NCBI RefSeq assembly: GCF_022458985.1
Contig: NC_061779.1
Coordinates: 18,769,001 to 18,833,000, forward strand
Length of the DNA stretch: 64,000 nucleotides
Direction: 5' to 3'
Source of the DNA: Mugil cephalus
Taxonomy: Eukaryota; Chordata; Actinopteri; Mugiliformes; Mugilidae
In this document: positions 1 to 12,568 of the stretch, in pieces
How the letters are laid out: each line of letters opens with the position of its first letter
How positions within the stretch are numbered: position 1 is the first letter of the stretch
Notes under the pieces: generated by a model
Database searches by the model: none
Told to the model about the DNA's origin: nothing
What the model saw: only the letters and a program-made list of their open reading frames with translations
Program-made: the position numbers and the translations under genes

Positions 1-574
1 GCTTTTCAGCATCAGCCGCTGAGTGTGTATCTTTGTATGTTTCCTCTTAGCAGATATTGCATTGTGTTCCAGGTTCAACTGGTTTTGGTCATAAATAAAT
101 GGTTGAGATAGGAGACGTACAGTTCCTGGTGACTAGTAGTTCTCTTGCCTTCCTATGTTAAATTAACTTTTTACCTGTGGCTTTGGATAAAATCAAAACA
201 TATACAGGTATTTTCACAAAGTACACAAGTGCCTGACGCATGCCTTCTAACCATTTTTCTGTTCTTAGTTTCTTCTGTTGTATCTCTCAAGTCCACTTTG
301 CTTTGACCTAAGAGTTACCCTCTTTGATTGTTATTCTAACCGGACGTACGTTAGCAACGGTAACCAGGGTAGGAGTCTTTCGGTTCGTGTGTGAACAGCC
401 AACAAGAAGAAGAACAACAAAGGGCAAATTACCCCCAAACAAAATGTAATTCCACAATAATCTGCAAAGTCTTCAACATTACTCTTGCTAATGTTAAAAT
501 TTGTAAATAAAAATATATTTAATAACAGTAAAATTTAAACTTTTACATAAAATCTGTTAAAGTTACAACACTTA

Positions 575-811
575 AAACATGTCAGCATCATAAACAGTAG
601 ACATCTGCCACAGACAAACACCGATGGGAACTTTAGTCCTCTGCTTTATATCTTCAGTTCGAATTAGATCATCTCGATGAACTGACAGAATACGTCTTCT
701 TCCTCCGTCTCCTGGAAGACAAACTACCACACTGTGCACAGTCAGCATGTTGTCAAGAGCAAAGGCATTCCTATGCTGTCTCACAGCTGGTTGAACTTCC
801 CTCTGACAACT
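575..811 (-). other. Unassigned 79-codon open frame, possible exon or TE relic
   Basis: The minus-strand frame is open from a stop near 814 to a stop near 572. It reads as ordinary protein: CQREVQPAVRQHRNAFALDN, then HRDDLIRTEDIKQRTK, then VPIGVCLWQMSTVYDADMF. An acceptor-like TTGTCAG lies at its upstream edge. I do not recognise the family. It could be a terminal exon, a transposon coding relic or chance. Confidence 0.15.
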
Positions 812-912
812 TTATCCACTCTAACACACACAAAAATGAGCTGCCTTTTCAAGTTTAGACTCCTAAGTTTCTAACGACATTTCTACCCTGACCTACTCCT
901 CCAAAACAGTAG

Positions 913-985
913 TGACTCGTCAGAGAATGGACATGGTCCTTCTGAGGGTGTCTGGCATAACAGGACGTTGTTGGGGGGGGTCATA
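913..985 (-). mobile_element. Tc1-like transposon fragment (3' part)
   Basis: The reverse complement matches the 3' coding part of the copies at 25277-25640 and 43228-43610, including a shared CATGTCCATTCTCTGA stretch and the preceding CAGA-CACC block. About 70 bp remains, without terminal repeats. Confidence 0.6.
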
Positions 986-3670
986 TACTTGTACATATTT
1001 CTTTAGATATTTATTCCATATCTTCAAAAGTGTAAATATGGGGCGAATAATCATGGTTACTTCCTGTCCTATCTGTAGAACTGACCTGGAAGTAAAGCCT
1101 CTACCAGAAGTGCCCCCACAGTGGAGGTTTTGCAGCCAGACCCTTTTTAATAATGAGGCAAATTAAATGGCACTCCTGCAGTGATAGCACTTACGGAAAG
1201 GTGGGGGCAGTCTTCAATTAAGCATGGCAGTCGAGATTTATAGGTGACTCGGCTCACCCTAAAACAAGGCTGGCTGTAATTTGTTCATGTGTAAAAGAGA
1301 GAAACCTCTGTGCTATTTTACATTCTGACCTGGCACTTTATTGCTCATTTTAAATTCTTTAAGCAAACTGCTTTTATTTAATCATTTCCGCAACGTACTT
1401 CAGAACAAACATGGATCTCCAGACTATCCTAAGTGCTGCTGCCAGGGTTTTTTTAAACAAAAACTAAAATGAGAATACATTTGCAACTAGTTTTAAAGTT
1501 CACAGATTTCGGGGTACTAAACTGCCCCTCTCTTATATCTCAGACCATCATTTAATGAATCCTAAGTTTCTCCACAGCTCTTCTTTTAACTATCCCAAAG
1601 GTCACTAGGAACAAAATTAGGAAGGTATATTTTACCAACCATGCCACCCAAATATGCATTGCCTTTAAAATACGTTTTTTTTTGTGTGTGAGTTAAGAGC
1701 TATGAAACAGATTCATTCATATCTTACTAAGCTAACATAGCCAAGCTAACCTCATTAGCTAGCGTTAGCCCTGCTCCCATCGTGATATTTTCTTAAACCT
1801 GTTCCCAAAATAGTTATTGGATGGTACCTGAAGTTTAATAAGATGTTGGCGAAGGTTATTTAAGGTTTCTTGATACAGCGTGACACAGATCAACCGATGT
1901 CCACAAAACAAAATGATTGCTTCAAGTGAATGTTCAACCAAGCAACTAGCCTTTTTGTAAGAGTAACACTAAACCAATTCAAACTAAATTTGACATGAGA
2001 GCAGAGACTGAGCTGAAAATGTACAATTATTAGTGGCATGTAGGTTACATGTTATTTTTTTTCTACAAAAATTTTAATCAATAACATCAACCATGACAAT
2101 TCAGTTTAAGCCCTCATGGCACATTTTGGAGACGCACTCAAAAGAACCAATGAAGCAACAATTTTGCTCAGTTACTGATGTCTTAAAACACATGCTTCCT
2201 CCTAAAATGGACTGTGTTAAGCTTGTGATGTTACCGCTAAGATGTCAAAGATAGATTCCTTCACAAACTATTCTTTAATCTTTGTCACCCCTTGCTACTA
2301 ACTCGCTTTCTATTGGAGCACAGGAATCAATTTGCGTAGTAAACAATTTGAATCCGCAAATGATTATTGATTATTATCAAGCTCTGCCTTTTTAATTAGT
2401 TTAAGAGTGACCTCTTAGACGTAGCTTCAGCTCAAGCAGCCACAGCCTTAAAGTGAGAGCAGTTTCTTGTTTTAACCCCTGGTGTGTTCTGTAAATGTAA
2501 TATTTTCAATATTTTCCTTGCCCTGCTTTTATAAATGTACTCATATTCACAGCCGGGTAATAGGTTTTTCAAGTATTTTGTTTGTGTGCTCTTTTTTTAA
2601 AAGATGAATCATACTCTGGAGTCTTCAGTCCATTTCATAAACACAATGACCATCGAATGTTTTACTGGATTTTACCATTCAACATGCTACTGGTCAGACA
2701 AAAAAAAAAAAACAGACGTGTGCCATCACAGTTTTCATGGCTTTGTTCCCCGTTCGACATCTTATTATTTGATAAAACAGACATGCTATATTGTCCTAGT
2801 GCATATGAATGGTAGCCCTTTCTAATATCGTCTTTCATTCTATTGAGTAGTCCTCTATCTGTCCCTCACACATGCACGTGCTCACCTCAGTATTACTATA
2901 AAAAGGTCTTGTAGGCATATTGTAAATTAAATTTCATTCAACAGTGGAGGCTGAATAGCTGGGCTAATATTTCTTTTGATGATCAGCACCACACAGGGAC
3001 CTGATAGCCATTCATGTGTGGTCATATTGTTGGACTAAGGGATTACATTAATTCCACCGAGCCCAATATTTCTTTCTAATATGAACACCTCATTTAATTT
3101 CCTATGTTTGAAAGGTTTGAATGAGACTTTTTTAGCACACAATGGTATCAGCAAAGGTAGGAAATATAGGAAATGTAAAGCATATCTAAAAACCACCAAA
3201 ACACAATAAAAAAAGTACGTAAATGCACATGCCGCATGAACATCCATGGTTTGGTACTCAGCTGGAGGATCCTTGTCACGTTTGAAATGTGCCATCACAG
3301 GTGTATAATGGGTCATGGTGAGAGCAGAGGGATAGCAATACATCAAAAACGCAGCTAAGTAGTGTGATAACTTGGGGTGAAAATGGACTCCTCTAACGGT
3401 GGACATTTTAGCATTTCAAAGTGGCTTTTCAAAGCACAGGTGTTTCCATAACATTAAAGGTGTCTTGCCTGCATTAAAGTCATCAGCGAGGCAAAATGCA
3501 CAAAGAGCTTTGCTGGCAGCAGAGCCCCTAAATGGGATGTAGCCACTGAGTGTGTTTACATGAAACACGAGACGGGAGTATCCTAGTTCAGAGATTCATC
3601 CAAGTTGTTACCATAGTAAGGGAAAGATGTTAACAACCAAAATGACAGATTTGCAATGAAAGGTTTAGTG
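986..3670. other. Intergenic, no gene recognised
   Basis: AT-rich sequence with short A and T runs (for example near 2701). Open frames here are short, overlap on several frames and lack splice context. I see no repeat family I can name. Confidence 0.5.
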
Positions 3671-3671
3671 A

Positions 3672-3745
3672 TCTCATCTCATCTTCCATAACGCTTAATC
3701 CTCACCGGGGTCGCTGGGGCTGCTGGAGCCTATCCCAGCTGGCAG
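3672..3745 (-). mobile_element. V-SINE-type 3' tail fragment
   Basis: The plus strand reads ...CGCTTAATCCTCACCGGGG then GGAGCCTATCCCAGCTGGCA, the reverse complement of the tail shared by many teleost V-SINE-like elements. It is 5'-truncated, with no tRNA-like head nearby. Confidence 0.7.
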
Positions 3746-3919
3746 GTTTTGTGATAATAATGATAAATAAAACCACAAAGTATGAGTAGAGAAGTGGTTT
3801 GGGTGAATTTAAGTTTGAATACGGGAATGTGACGCAGGCAAAGCTTCGAACTGAGAGTCAGTGTTTGTTGTTATTCTGCGACCAATCCAAAATCTTAACC
3901 GCGTGTTAATTAATGTAAT

Positions 3920-4045
3920 GGTGCCTTCCATTTGTACTCAGAGGTCAGAATTTCTGAGTTCCGAGTAGGAATTTTAAAAGTTGGATTTTCTGAAGTCGTA
4001 GTATCCTCACTACCCCCGTGTTGTGTTACCAAGATGGCCGCCCCA
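3920..4045. mobile_element. Possible non-autonomous DNA element end
   Basis: Contains GTGCCTTCCATTTGTACTC, AGGTCAGAATTTCTGAGTTC and CCAAGATGGCCGCC, a combination I associate with a dispersed fish DNA element. The last motif is also YY1-like. Boundaries and class are uncertain. Confidence 0.3.
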
Positions 4046-4577
4046 TATGTAAACAGTAATTAGAAGCTCTTGTAACACTTCTGATTAGTTTTTGTTGCGT
4101 TAAATCGGTCCTACAGACAGTATTTGTCCACATAAATATGTCGAAATGCTGTAATTTAAGTCTTTCATGTGTTATATGGGAAATACAAGCCTATGTCGCG
4201 CTAACAATGGCTAAAAACAATAGCCTGGTAAAACCAAAACAGTGCAAAACACCATCATGGCAAACTGTGATTAATATTGTATTTTTGTTTACATTTAAAT
4301 TAAACGATTAAAACACTTGAATATTTTATACATTTCGGCCTTGTCTGGTCTTGTACATTTCATCAATGTAAATAACTACTGAAAAACTCATGAGACAGTT
4401 CAAGTTATCTGTTCGATTTACAATTTGTGTAACTTAAATAATTTAATAATTTAAAATTTAGTTTAACATCATAGTAATAATATTAGTTAATATCAAGAGC
4501 TAAATAGCTAAATGGAATGTGCCTTCTCCCGTCTAAATGGCCACATTTTGTAACAGGGAGAAGAAATCAGGGATTTT

Positions 4578-4637
4578 CATCTCATCTCCTACTACCGCTT
4601 ATCCTCACTGAGGGTTGCTGGAGCCTATCCCAGCTGT
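4578..4637 (-). mobile_element. V-SINE-type 3' tail fragment, second copy
   Basis: Same tail as at 3672-3745, in the same orientation (TACCGCTTATCCTCACTGAG, then GGAGCCTATCCCAGCTG). The two lie 0.9 kb apart and may be parts of nested or repeated insertions. Confidence 0.7.
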
Positions 4638-4640
4638 CGA

Positions 4641-6180
4641 AAAATCAGGGTTTTTATGATTTCAAAAGATTTTCAGTTCTGTGGTTCTGTTTCGCAAGCT
4701 CGGTTGATTCTACTTGTTTGCTTTCAGTCTGCAGAACTAAGAAACTTCAACAGTGCATATATAGACAGGCCTGTGTTATTCATCATAGCAGATTTGGTTT
4801 TCTCAAAACTGGGATAAAGCCTCATCCGTGCTTTGGGGACAAAAAATGGGGACAATCAGAAAAACAAGATACTTGTCCATGTCCATGAAAACTTGGTTAG
4901 AAGCCCTGTTACTATGGTTGCCTGCAGTTTAATTTATCTTGCCCGCTGAGATAGGGAGACGTTGCATGCGGTGATTTTCACAGACATATGTCAGCCAGTA
5001 AGAAATAAAAAGTAAAAAAAAAAAAAAACAGATAATGATATCGCAGTTTATCAGAGAAATCTATTGCATGGTTGCAATGAAAAACACAGGGGCTAAGAAG
5101 TGGTTTGCGTCTGGGCTTACCCCATGAGCAAATACCAACAAACTGCCAAGCGAACCAAATACAAAATTTTATTAAATTAAGAAATACATTTCGAGAAATT
5201 TCTTTGCATTAATAGATAACACTGAGTAAGATACTATTGTTGAGCTCAGTTTTCTATTTTTTTTTTTTTCAACTGCACATTAAAATGTCTTTCTAGTAGA
5301 CAGATCATCACACTATCTTTCTCTACTTCACAATCTTCTCTCCCCCTCCCTCTGCTACAGACAAAATTATCATGTTGCGTTTTTGCAGTTAATTCTCCTT
5401 AGCTCTGGTTACTTTCTCTCCTGCAGCTGTCCCGCAGGGTACAGACACCCCAAACCAACATCTAAGAGCCACCACCAATGAAGGCCGACTATCGCCTCAC
5501 ATCCCTTGAGTCTGGACCAAAAAGTTGCGCTTGAACACACCACAAAGGCTACAGCAGCAATTTAGCCAGCTGGCATGAACATCCTGCACCTACATGAAAG
5601 GAAATAATTCTTCATACCAGCAGGTGGTAGTGTTCTGTATTCCTCACTCGCAAGGAGAAACAGAAAGAGCTACAATTAGCAAAATAAATCTCTCATGCAG
5701 TTCAGTCGTTTATTCGTTTAACAGAATAGTGATGTTGAGACGAGATCAAGATTTAAACCCAGAGCTGCCTTCTGTGGGACTTATTGACTTTTTATTTGTT
5801 TACTGTTGTCACATTCAATTCTCGTCAAGTTCATCAGCCATCGATTCTAGATGCTACACCAACGAGTGGCCACAGGTTGGGACAAACAAAAAGATAGTAT
5901 TGTAGGATCGCTGTCAGTCACAGGTGTCCCAACAGCAGTCAGCTTGGTAAATACTTAGATGCAGACACCTACATCCGCTGTGACCATTGTCCAAAAGTCC
6001 AAAAACATTAATTGATTTGATGTCCAGATCTCCCTGAAGAGTCAGCGCATTATCGAAAAACTCTGTAACCCGCTATTTATTTTTACCTACAATTTCAGAA
6101 TTATCTTCGCTCAAATAAGATTAATCATTGAGCACATTTCAGAGAATCCCCAAAAGGCAGACAGATGTGATCAAAGCAAC
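4641..6180. other. Intergenic, no gene recognised
   Basis: Contains an A run near 5017-5030, a T run near 5258 and the CTCF-like motif at 5617. A 103-codon open frame at 5594-5905 has no recognisable protein character. Confidence 0.45.
5617..5631 (+). promoter_or_regulatory. CTCF-like motif in the gene-poor region
   Basis: CCAGCAGGTGGTAGT differs from the CTCF core at one position. It is isolated, and a single match of this quality in 64 kb can be chance. Confidence 0.25.
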
Positions 6181-6184
6181 ATGA

Positions 6185-6275
6185 TGTTCCCCACTTTGTA
6201 TGTGACCAGGGAACATAGGAAAAAAGGGTCAGATGCTCCCCGCTGTTGCAGGTCGATGAACAAATCGGGGATCTC
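6185..6275. repeat. Dispersed repeat, copy 1 (GGTCGATGAACAAA motif)
   Basis: Shares GGTCGATGAACAAA-CGGG and paired GGGAACATAGGA/TGTTCC-type blocks with 6556-6665. The blocks are mutually complementary, suggesting fold-back ends of a non-autonomous element. Confidence 0.45.
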
Positions 6276-6341
6276 TTTCTCTTTCTCTCTCCAAAGTTTG
6301 AGGTGTCTGTTTGGAGCAGCTGCTGACAGATGTGCTGTGTG

Positions 6342-6342
<1 letters not shown>

Positions 6343-6414
<72 letters not shown>
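6343..6414. repeat. (TG)36 microsatellite
   Basis: Uninterrupted TG dinucleotides for 72 bp. Likely length-polymorphic, and the cause of a spurious Cys-Val open frame. Confidence 0.98.
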
Positions 6415-6417
<3 letters not shown>

Positions 6418-6555
6418 TTGCGTGTGTGAAATTAAATTAAATTAAATCGTCATAGACCTAGGCATAGACCTATGTCGCAAAACGCAGCAGTTATGGAAAT
6501 TATGTAAGTATGTGCATATTGGACCCGTTGTGGAAAAAAAAATAAAAATAAAAAA

Positions 6556-6665
6556 AAGGTCCTATGTTCCGTTCTGTTGCTGGTCGATGAACAAACCGGG
6601 AAACATGGGACCTTTTTGTGGAAAAACGGGGAACATAAGACCCAGGAAACATAGGTACGTTCCCA
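6556..6665. repeat. Dispersed repeat, copy 2 (GGTCGATGAACAAA motif)
   Basis: Second, fuller copy, with CCTATGTTCCGTTCTGTTGC, GGTCGATGAACAAACCGGG, AACATGGGACC and GGGAACATAAGACCC. The alternating complementary blocks could fold back. Confidence 0.45.
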
Positions 6666-6769
6666 AGTTTTGGGTTTTCTGTTCTCACCATATGGACATG
6701 GATTTACATGAGATGTTGCACAGGCTTGTAGACACATACATGTAGAAAACAGATTTCTCAAATGAACAA

Positions 6770-7288
6770 ACTTCTAGCACTTTCACAAATTCTACAGATT
6801 CTTTTTGCAACTTTTTATATTATTGTTCTGAATATTCTCTTTCAGTTGTTTATCTTATTTTTTCTCCCATGTCAATTTCCACCAAGGAAATTAAAGGTAC
6901 ATTGTCATCAAGTCCACAATTATTCTAATGTTGTGATAAGAACTGTTAGCGGCCTAATGGTTATTGGCTTGGCTATTGTCTGTTGCACGTCGGCACAAAA
7001 GACACTTTATATAACCTCACACTAAGACACTTTAAAATGTCTGTATATTTCATGTTGCATATAAATGCTTGTATATCCCCATGTAAATTGGACTGTATAT
7101 TTTTTGTAATTCTTTACTACCTCATTCTTATTCTATTTTTAAGATTATTTCATTTTATTTTGACTCTTATTCTTATGTCTATGTCTGGATCATGTGTGTT
7201 CTTTCTTATCTTGGCACTCTTGGACAAAACAATTTCCCTGTGGGGGATCAATAAAGTGATCTTGAATCTTGAATCTTGAATCTCGAAG
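6770..7288 (+). mobile_element. LINE 3' end (L2/Rex1-type) with short tandem tail
   Basis: T-rich 3' UTR-like sequence ends in TTGGACAAAACAATTTCCC, TGTGGGGGATCAATAAAGTG and a tandem CTTGAAT tail. Such short-repeat tails after AATAAAGT are typical of fish L2/Rex1-group LINEs rather than poly(A)-tailed L1. No reverse transcriptase remains, and the left boundary is uncertain. Confidence 0.6.
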
Positions 7289-7289
7289 A

Positions 7290-8775
7290 AGTGATAAGCA
7301 GTTTTTCTCCAGTCAGTCGCTGCAACTATCCAACGACATATTTACTGTTAGTCTTTCTAGAATCTCGTTTCATGTAATAATCCTTCAAACTCTCTGCTTC
7401 ATCGTATTTACACTATCCTGCTGCATTACAAACATGTATTCTGGAGTTCCTCGTGTGGTGAAACGCAATGAGTTTTGGTAAATAAAAACCAATGAATCCT
7501 ATCTCTCACTGTGACAACACGTGCGTGTCGGTATTGTCGGGTGACGGACTATTCTTGCCGAGCTGAATGACCTTCGGCTACACTTAGCTGGAGCTCGACA
7601 TAACCGTGGATCACTACGCGTCAGCAGCCATTCACATTTGGCCTCATGCTCATGTGCCAGGGATGCTATGGGACCATAATGGCTTACATTTCACCAGGTC
7701 CTGTCATAGGACATTTCCACATCTGCAAAACGGGGCAATTATTGTTGTACGGTGACTGTTTAAGCCGGTAATGCGGCTGCTGTGTGTCAAACGCAGATCG
7801 CCCTCCTTGAGGTGAGGAAAGCGAACGTCTCACCCTGCTCAGCTGTGACACCTTTTGGACTTCGCTTGAACAAATGCATTGTCTGTTTAGAGATGAGATA
7901 ATGTGATGTGTCCGTCAGGAAGCTGAATGAGTGTGGAATAAACTTGCAAATTAAATTCACCTGTCAGTCCACATGTGTTTGATCCCATCTCACTGTCAGT
8001 AGAAATCAAGATTCCTCACTACAGCATCATTTGAAGACTTATAGAGGAGTATGCTAACCGCGTGCCGGCGTGTTACCCTGCCTTCAGCCGGGTGCAAATG
8101 AACCATGTGTCTTGGTTTATAAAAAGACGCAAAAAAATTTGTAACTGCCTGCTAAGGGTCATCAGAACTGAGAGGAACTTTGCAATCTCCTTATTACCAT
8201 ATAAGTCATTCATGACCTCCAGTTGCCCCCTTCCCACATTTCCTTGGCCCTTCACATGTCGCCGCCTTGTTTGTTTCCTTCGGCAAACCTTCCGTCTCAT
8301 TTGATTAACAGAACACCAGAGTTAGGTGGTGAGGCTTTCAAAAACAATATAACTCTTGTAACTTGTATGAATTATTACTGAATTATTCCATAGTGTCTCC
8401 CTTCAGGGCAGAGTCACAACTCGCCTCACATACTTAAAATGATAATCAGCAGACATTTTCAATACTCGAACCCCCCACTCGTGTCGATAAAGTTAACCAC
8501 GTCGCGAGCAGCAAAATTCCTCCTTGTGGTCTTTGACGGAGGGCCATAAAATATTAATTTCACAACAGCTGTCTGGGGCTCTCCCTTATTTGACGTGGGC
8601 TGTCAGCCCTCTAATAATCTTCCTGGGTTTTGTCTCATTTGTGTGTCCCCGTCGAGGTGCCTGTAATCTCCTTCATTATTAATCTCACAGAGCAGAAATG
8701 TCATGCCGGCAGCCTCGGCGCACATTCGGCACCGTTTAATTCTTGTTTACCAGTCTTCCTCTTTCGCCCCGGTGA
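7290..8775. other. Intergenic, no gene recognised
   Basis: Moderately complex, non-repetitive sequence. From about 8030 on it resembles candidate conserved non-coding DNA, with homeodomain-type TAAT/ATTA sites and few repeats, but conservation cannot be tested here. Confidence 0.35.
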
Positions 8776-8803
8776 AGCCGCCCGCCGCCGCCGCCGCCGC
8801 CAC
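8776..8803. repeat. GCC trinucleotide repeat
   Basis: Seven or so GCC/CCG units in an otherwise ordinary-GC region. The open frames across it give Ala or Arg runs and are not believable proteins. Confidence 0.85.
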
Positions 8804-8805
8804 GG

Positions 8806-10950
8806 CAGCGTGCTTCCCCCTAAAGAATAGTCTTTTCATTCTGTCAGGAAACCGAGAATTTGCAATGAGATCTATAGTCTTCTCCCTGCCACACGCCCCT
8901 CTCATCATTCCTCTAATGGATCACAACAGCCATTGTGCCTTGTATCTCTGTGTGTGTGCATCTGTGTGTTGGGGGGTAGGGGGCTTGTGTGTGGCAACTG
9001 TTTACGTGAAGATACCTTCAGAGCCCCCTGAGGAAATTTTCTAAGCTGATTTTACCCTCTTGTCTCACGTTCTACTTCCTACTCCCTCATCTCTTTTCCA
9101 GGTCCCCCGACTCCTGCAGCTTTAATGTGACATCACAGGGTTGTGTACCTGGCCCGGGACCCCCAGCTGGAGCGAAAACAGACGGAGCTTGGCGGTTTGC
9201 CTGTGGTTTTAGCGTGACTGATCTGAGTGCTGTGGGTGGAGGCTGAGGAAATAACTGGAGCAAAAGGTGACTGATGGAAATTTAAAGTTTAAACGTTCGA
9301 TGACAGTGTGCGGCCGGGTTTCATTTTAAAACATTTTGGCCTTCGTTAAACTTTTTGGATGGTGCTGCAAACACATTTTGTTTTTTTCAGGTCTCTTTAA
9401 GTCATAATTAAACCTGTGCACCTGCGATGTGAAGGCGTTTGCTGATATACCACATAGAGCATTATGAAGATCCCCTCAGCTTCATTAAAGTATTTTGGGC
9501 ATATTTCATTTCATTAGCCTCATAATTCTCAAATATGAAACAACTCTTTTGAAATTTTCCAAAAAAAAAAAACAAACCACTTCTTTACAGAACCAGCTGA
9601 TCAGCCATGTTCGCTACACCAGAACCTACTGGGTAAAGGTTTTTCCATCTCCCATCAAGCACATTTAACTCAAATGTCAAAAGATGTCACCTGAGCACAA
9701 AAACACCAGAAAGAATTTCGAATAATTTCAAGAAGTGCAATCAAAAGACTTTTTGATTAGACCATGACAATTTTGGTTCATTCTCACAGCTCAAAACACA
9801 CACTGAACAATAAAGAATGAAGTGACAGACATCAGCATCCAAGGCCTTATTCGGCAAGAATGTGTATTGTTTGTATTGTTGTATTGTTTTCACCCATGTC
9901 AATTTACAGCTAATCCGTAATAAACCTCATTGTGCTCGTTTCCTTTTCTAGTATAGCAACAGATGATTTGTTTATTCATCTTTTTAATAATTGGGGGAGC
10001 AATATTTTATATGCCCCACAAGCTTTGTCCACTCGTTTGTCAAAATTCTCGCTGCCTGTCAACAACTAATTACACATGAGCTGTTGCTCTATATTTTGCC
10101 TGTAGCTGTATGTTTTGCCTAAATCACCAACGCAGGTGGTGGCGTCATGAAGCCAGATCCAGGATTAAGACAGTGAGGCTGCCTGGGGGTCCTGGAGGGG
10201 GTGGAAATCTGAGGTTGATCATGTCTTTGAGAGTACATGTGTGTGCCGAGGTGGCCTTGCCAGTTCAGTGGGCCTGTATATTAGCGCGCACCAGCTGTTC
10301 TTTCTTATATGCCAACTCCGCCTTTGTTTGCTGACGGGCTCATTGGCAGCTGCACGTGGGATGGGGAAAGGCACCTGTCAGAATTATACATGGGGCCTCC
10401 GCAGCTCCACAAACAACAGATTCAGGAGAGATTCTTTCCTTCAGAACAGATGGAGAATGCTGGAGAATGTGGCCTGTGTGTATTCAGGCTCTTATTTTGA
10501 AATTTATTCTGCGCACACTGTATTGGCACGGGCCACATGGATCTGGGAAATGAAATCTGCTCAGTGGGTCAACATGATTGTGGACAGGAGGTTGAGCTTT
10601 ACAGTCGAGCATCTGTTTTACACACCTGTTATGGAACAGACTAATTCCACTATAAGCCATTACTGGTATCCATGAATTGTTTTAATTGTTCAACTGGACG
10701 TCTATCCTCCAATAGAGGCGATTCTAGGTAAGTATTTAACTACATTTGGTCGTGGACAACAGTGCTGAACAGTGTTCTGCTAAGGTCAACTAATGTTAAC
10801 CATCAAACAAAAAGAAATAATATGATGCTGGTGGAAGTTCAAATGTCTGTCCCCATAGTTAACGCCAGACTAAAGAGATTTATGCTTAGTTTATAGCTGC
10901 ACGTCACTTCTTTGCTGTAGGTGTAGCTAAGGCCCCTACGTCATAGATCT
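8806..10950. other. Intergenic, candidate non-coding conserved DNA
   Basis: No exon recognised. The 10110-10675 stretch has overlapping open frames in all plus frames, which points to low stop density from composition rather than coding. Confidence 0.3.
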
Positions 10951-11172
10951 TCAACAGGGGTTCCACGACACCTAAGGGGTCTGTGGAGGTACTGCAGGGG
11001 GGTCGCAAAATCTTGGGTTGATATATACATATATATATTAATAATGTATATTTATAAACAGCATTAGGTCGAGTTTAATATAGAACACACATGGTAGGTA
11101 GAGGGTCCTTTCTTGATGTCTCCATCAGTATGGGGATCCTTGGCCTGAAAGACGTTGACGACCCCTGCCCTA
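10951..11172 (+). mobile_element. Non-autonomous hAT-like element
   Basis: Begins AGGGGTTCCACGACACCTAA, contains GGGGTCGCAAAATCTTGGG and an AT-rich middle, and ends CTTGGCCTGAAAGACGTTGA then CGACCCCTGCCCTAGG. This is the layout of a very common teleost repeat that I recall as hAT-derived. Target-site duplications are not clear. Confidence 0.6.
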
Positions 11173-12528
11173 GGTCATAGCCTCAGGCTCTGACGTGCCC
11201 CTCGCCAGGAATGTAACTACACGTTGTGGAGACGCAACATCAGCAACAACAGCTGTGATTGGTCCAAAATGCATATCCTTTTTCATGTGTCTCAGATTGG
11301 ACATGTAAAACGTTCTCCCTCAATCTTCTACTTAGCGTGTACTCAGATGGAAATTAGCTGGTGCTCCAGATTTATTAACTTCAGCTCCAGCACAGATATA
11401 AATGCTTTCACAGACGTATAAACAAAACTTAGATTGCAGAGAGGTGTAAGTTGGGAGCCCCTTAAGGAGGCCTCCAACTGTCATTAAAAAGGGGCTCATT
11501 ACCATTGCTGTAGTTTAATGTTTGCCAGCCCTTGGGTGGTCCCTATTAGCCCGGGATCCAATATCTGATGATACGCAATAAGTCCTGTGGTCTCAATATC
11601 ATTAAAATGTTGTGTCAATAGCAGAAACAATACAGCAATCAGGTAAAGAGCAACAAACTCAATATCTTGAGCCACGTTCATCAGGTTAACCAAATATTAA
11701 ATCCTTCTTGTTTCTTTCACACGCTGCTGCTAACTGCCTGCTACAGCTGTTATTGTTCATGCTTGTTACACCTACTCCCATATACAGCTGTTTGTGGCTG
11801 TGATTATTTCTCCCCCCCTCCTCCTCAAGGCCCCAGTCCCATCCTGTCTGCTCTCTTATTAATCACACCATTGCAGCGTCTCTCCAGCAGTATGTATATT
11901 CCTTATCTCAATAATATATGACTGCAGGGTTCTGTTGTGGAAAACCTCTGAGGAATTTCTCTGAATCTCTGAATGCTGCTCGGTTTAAATAACGGAAAAA
12001 GCGAAACAAATAAATGACACCGCATTATTTATTTATATTAGGCGACTTAATATTGGCAGGTATTCTTCACTCAAAGGTTCTTTTAATTTGGTAAAGTATT
12101 TAAAAATCAAATATGCAGACTGGCGCGTGAATCAAACAAATTTGCACATGTAATTTGATGAAAAGCAGAAATTAATACACTTTTAATTTTTGATTTATAC
12201 GGCTTTTAAATGATTTTTGAACTCGGCATCAGTCGTTTTCTGCATTGCATTGATTCGTTGGCTGATAATTAGCTGGCTGTTTTGTTGAATAAAACCATAA
12301 TTAAATCAGACGTAGAATGAATGGAGATTTGTTAATCAAGCGTCACTTGAGCTAAAGAGCTCAGGGGAGGAGTTATTAAAGCACTGCCTGCTGACGAGGA
12401 GTGCGATGTAAAGTGTTACTGTCAGTACACAAACACAATCAGCGATGCCATCAATATGCAGATTTGAGCGTTATTACAGAGACAAAGGGAGCTTTCCAGC
12501 ATCTCAGAAACAATAGATGAAATTGAAA

Positions 12529-12568
12529 ACAATTACAATTGTTACAATTACAATTACAATTACAACAA
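12529..12568. repeat. (ATTACA)n microsatellite, imperfect
   Basis: Repeated AATTAC/AATTACA units for about 40 bp. Confidence 0.8.

Noticed and set aside
6181..6429. Cys-Val repeat protein
   Set aside because: Translation of the (TG)36 microsatellite.
8630..9044. Ala- or Arg-rich open frames
   Set aside because: Produced by the GCC repeat; no splice or family support.
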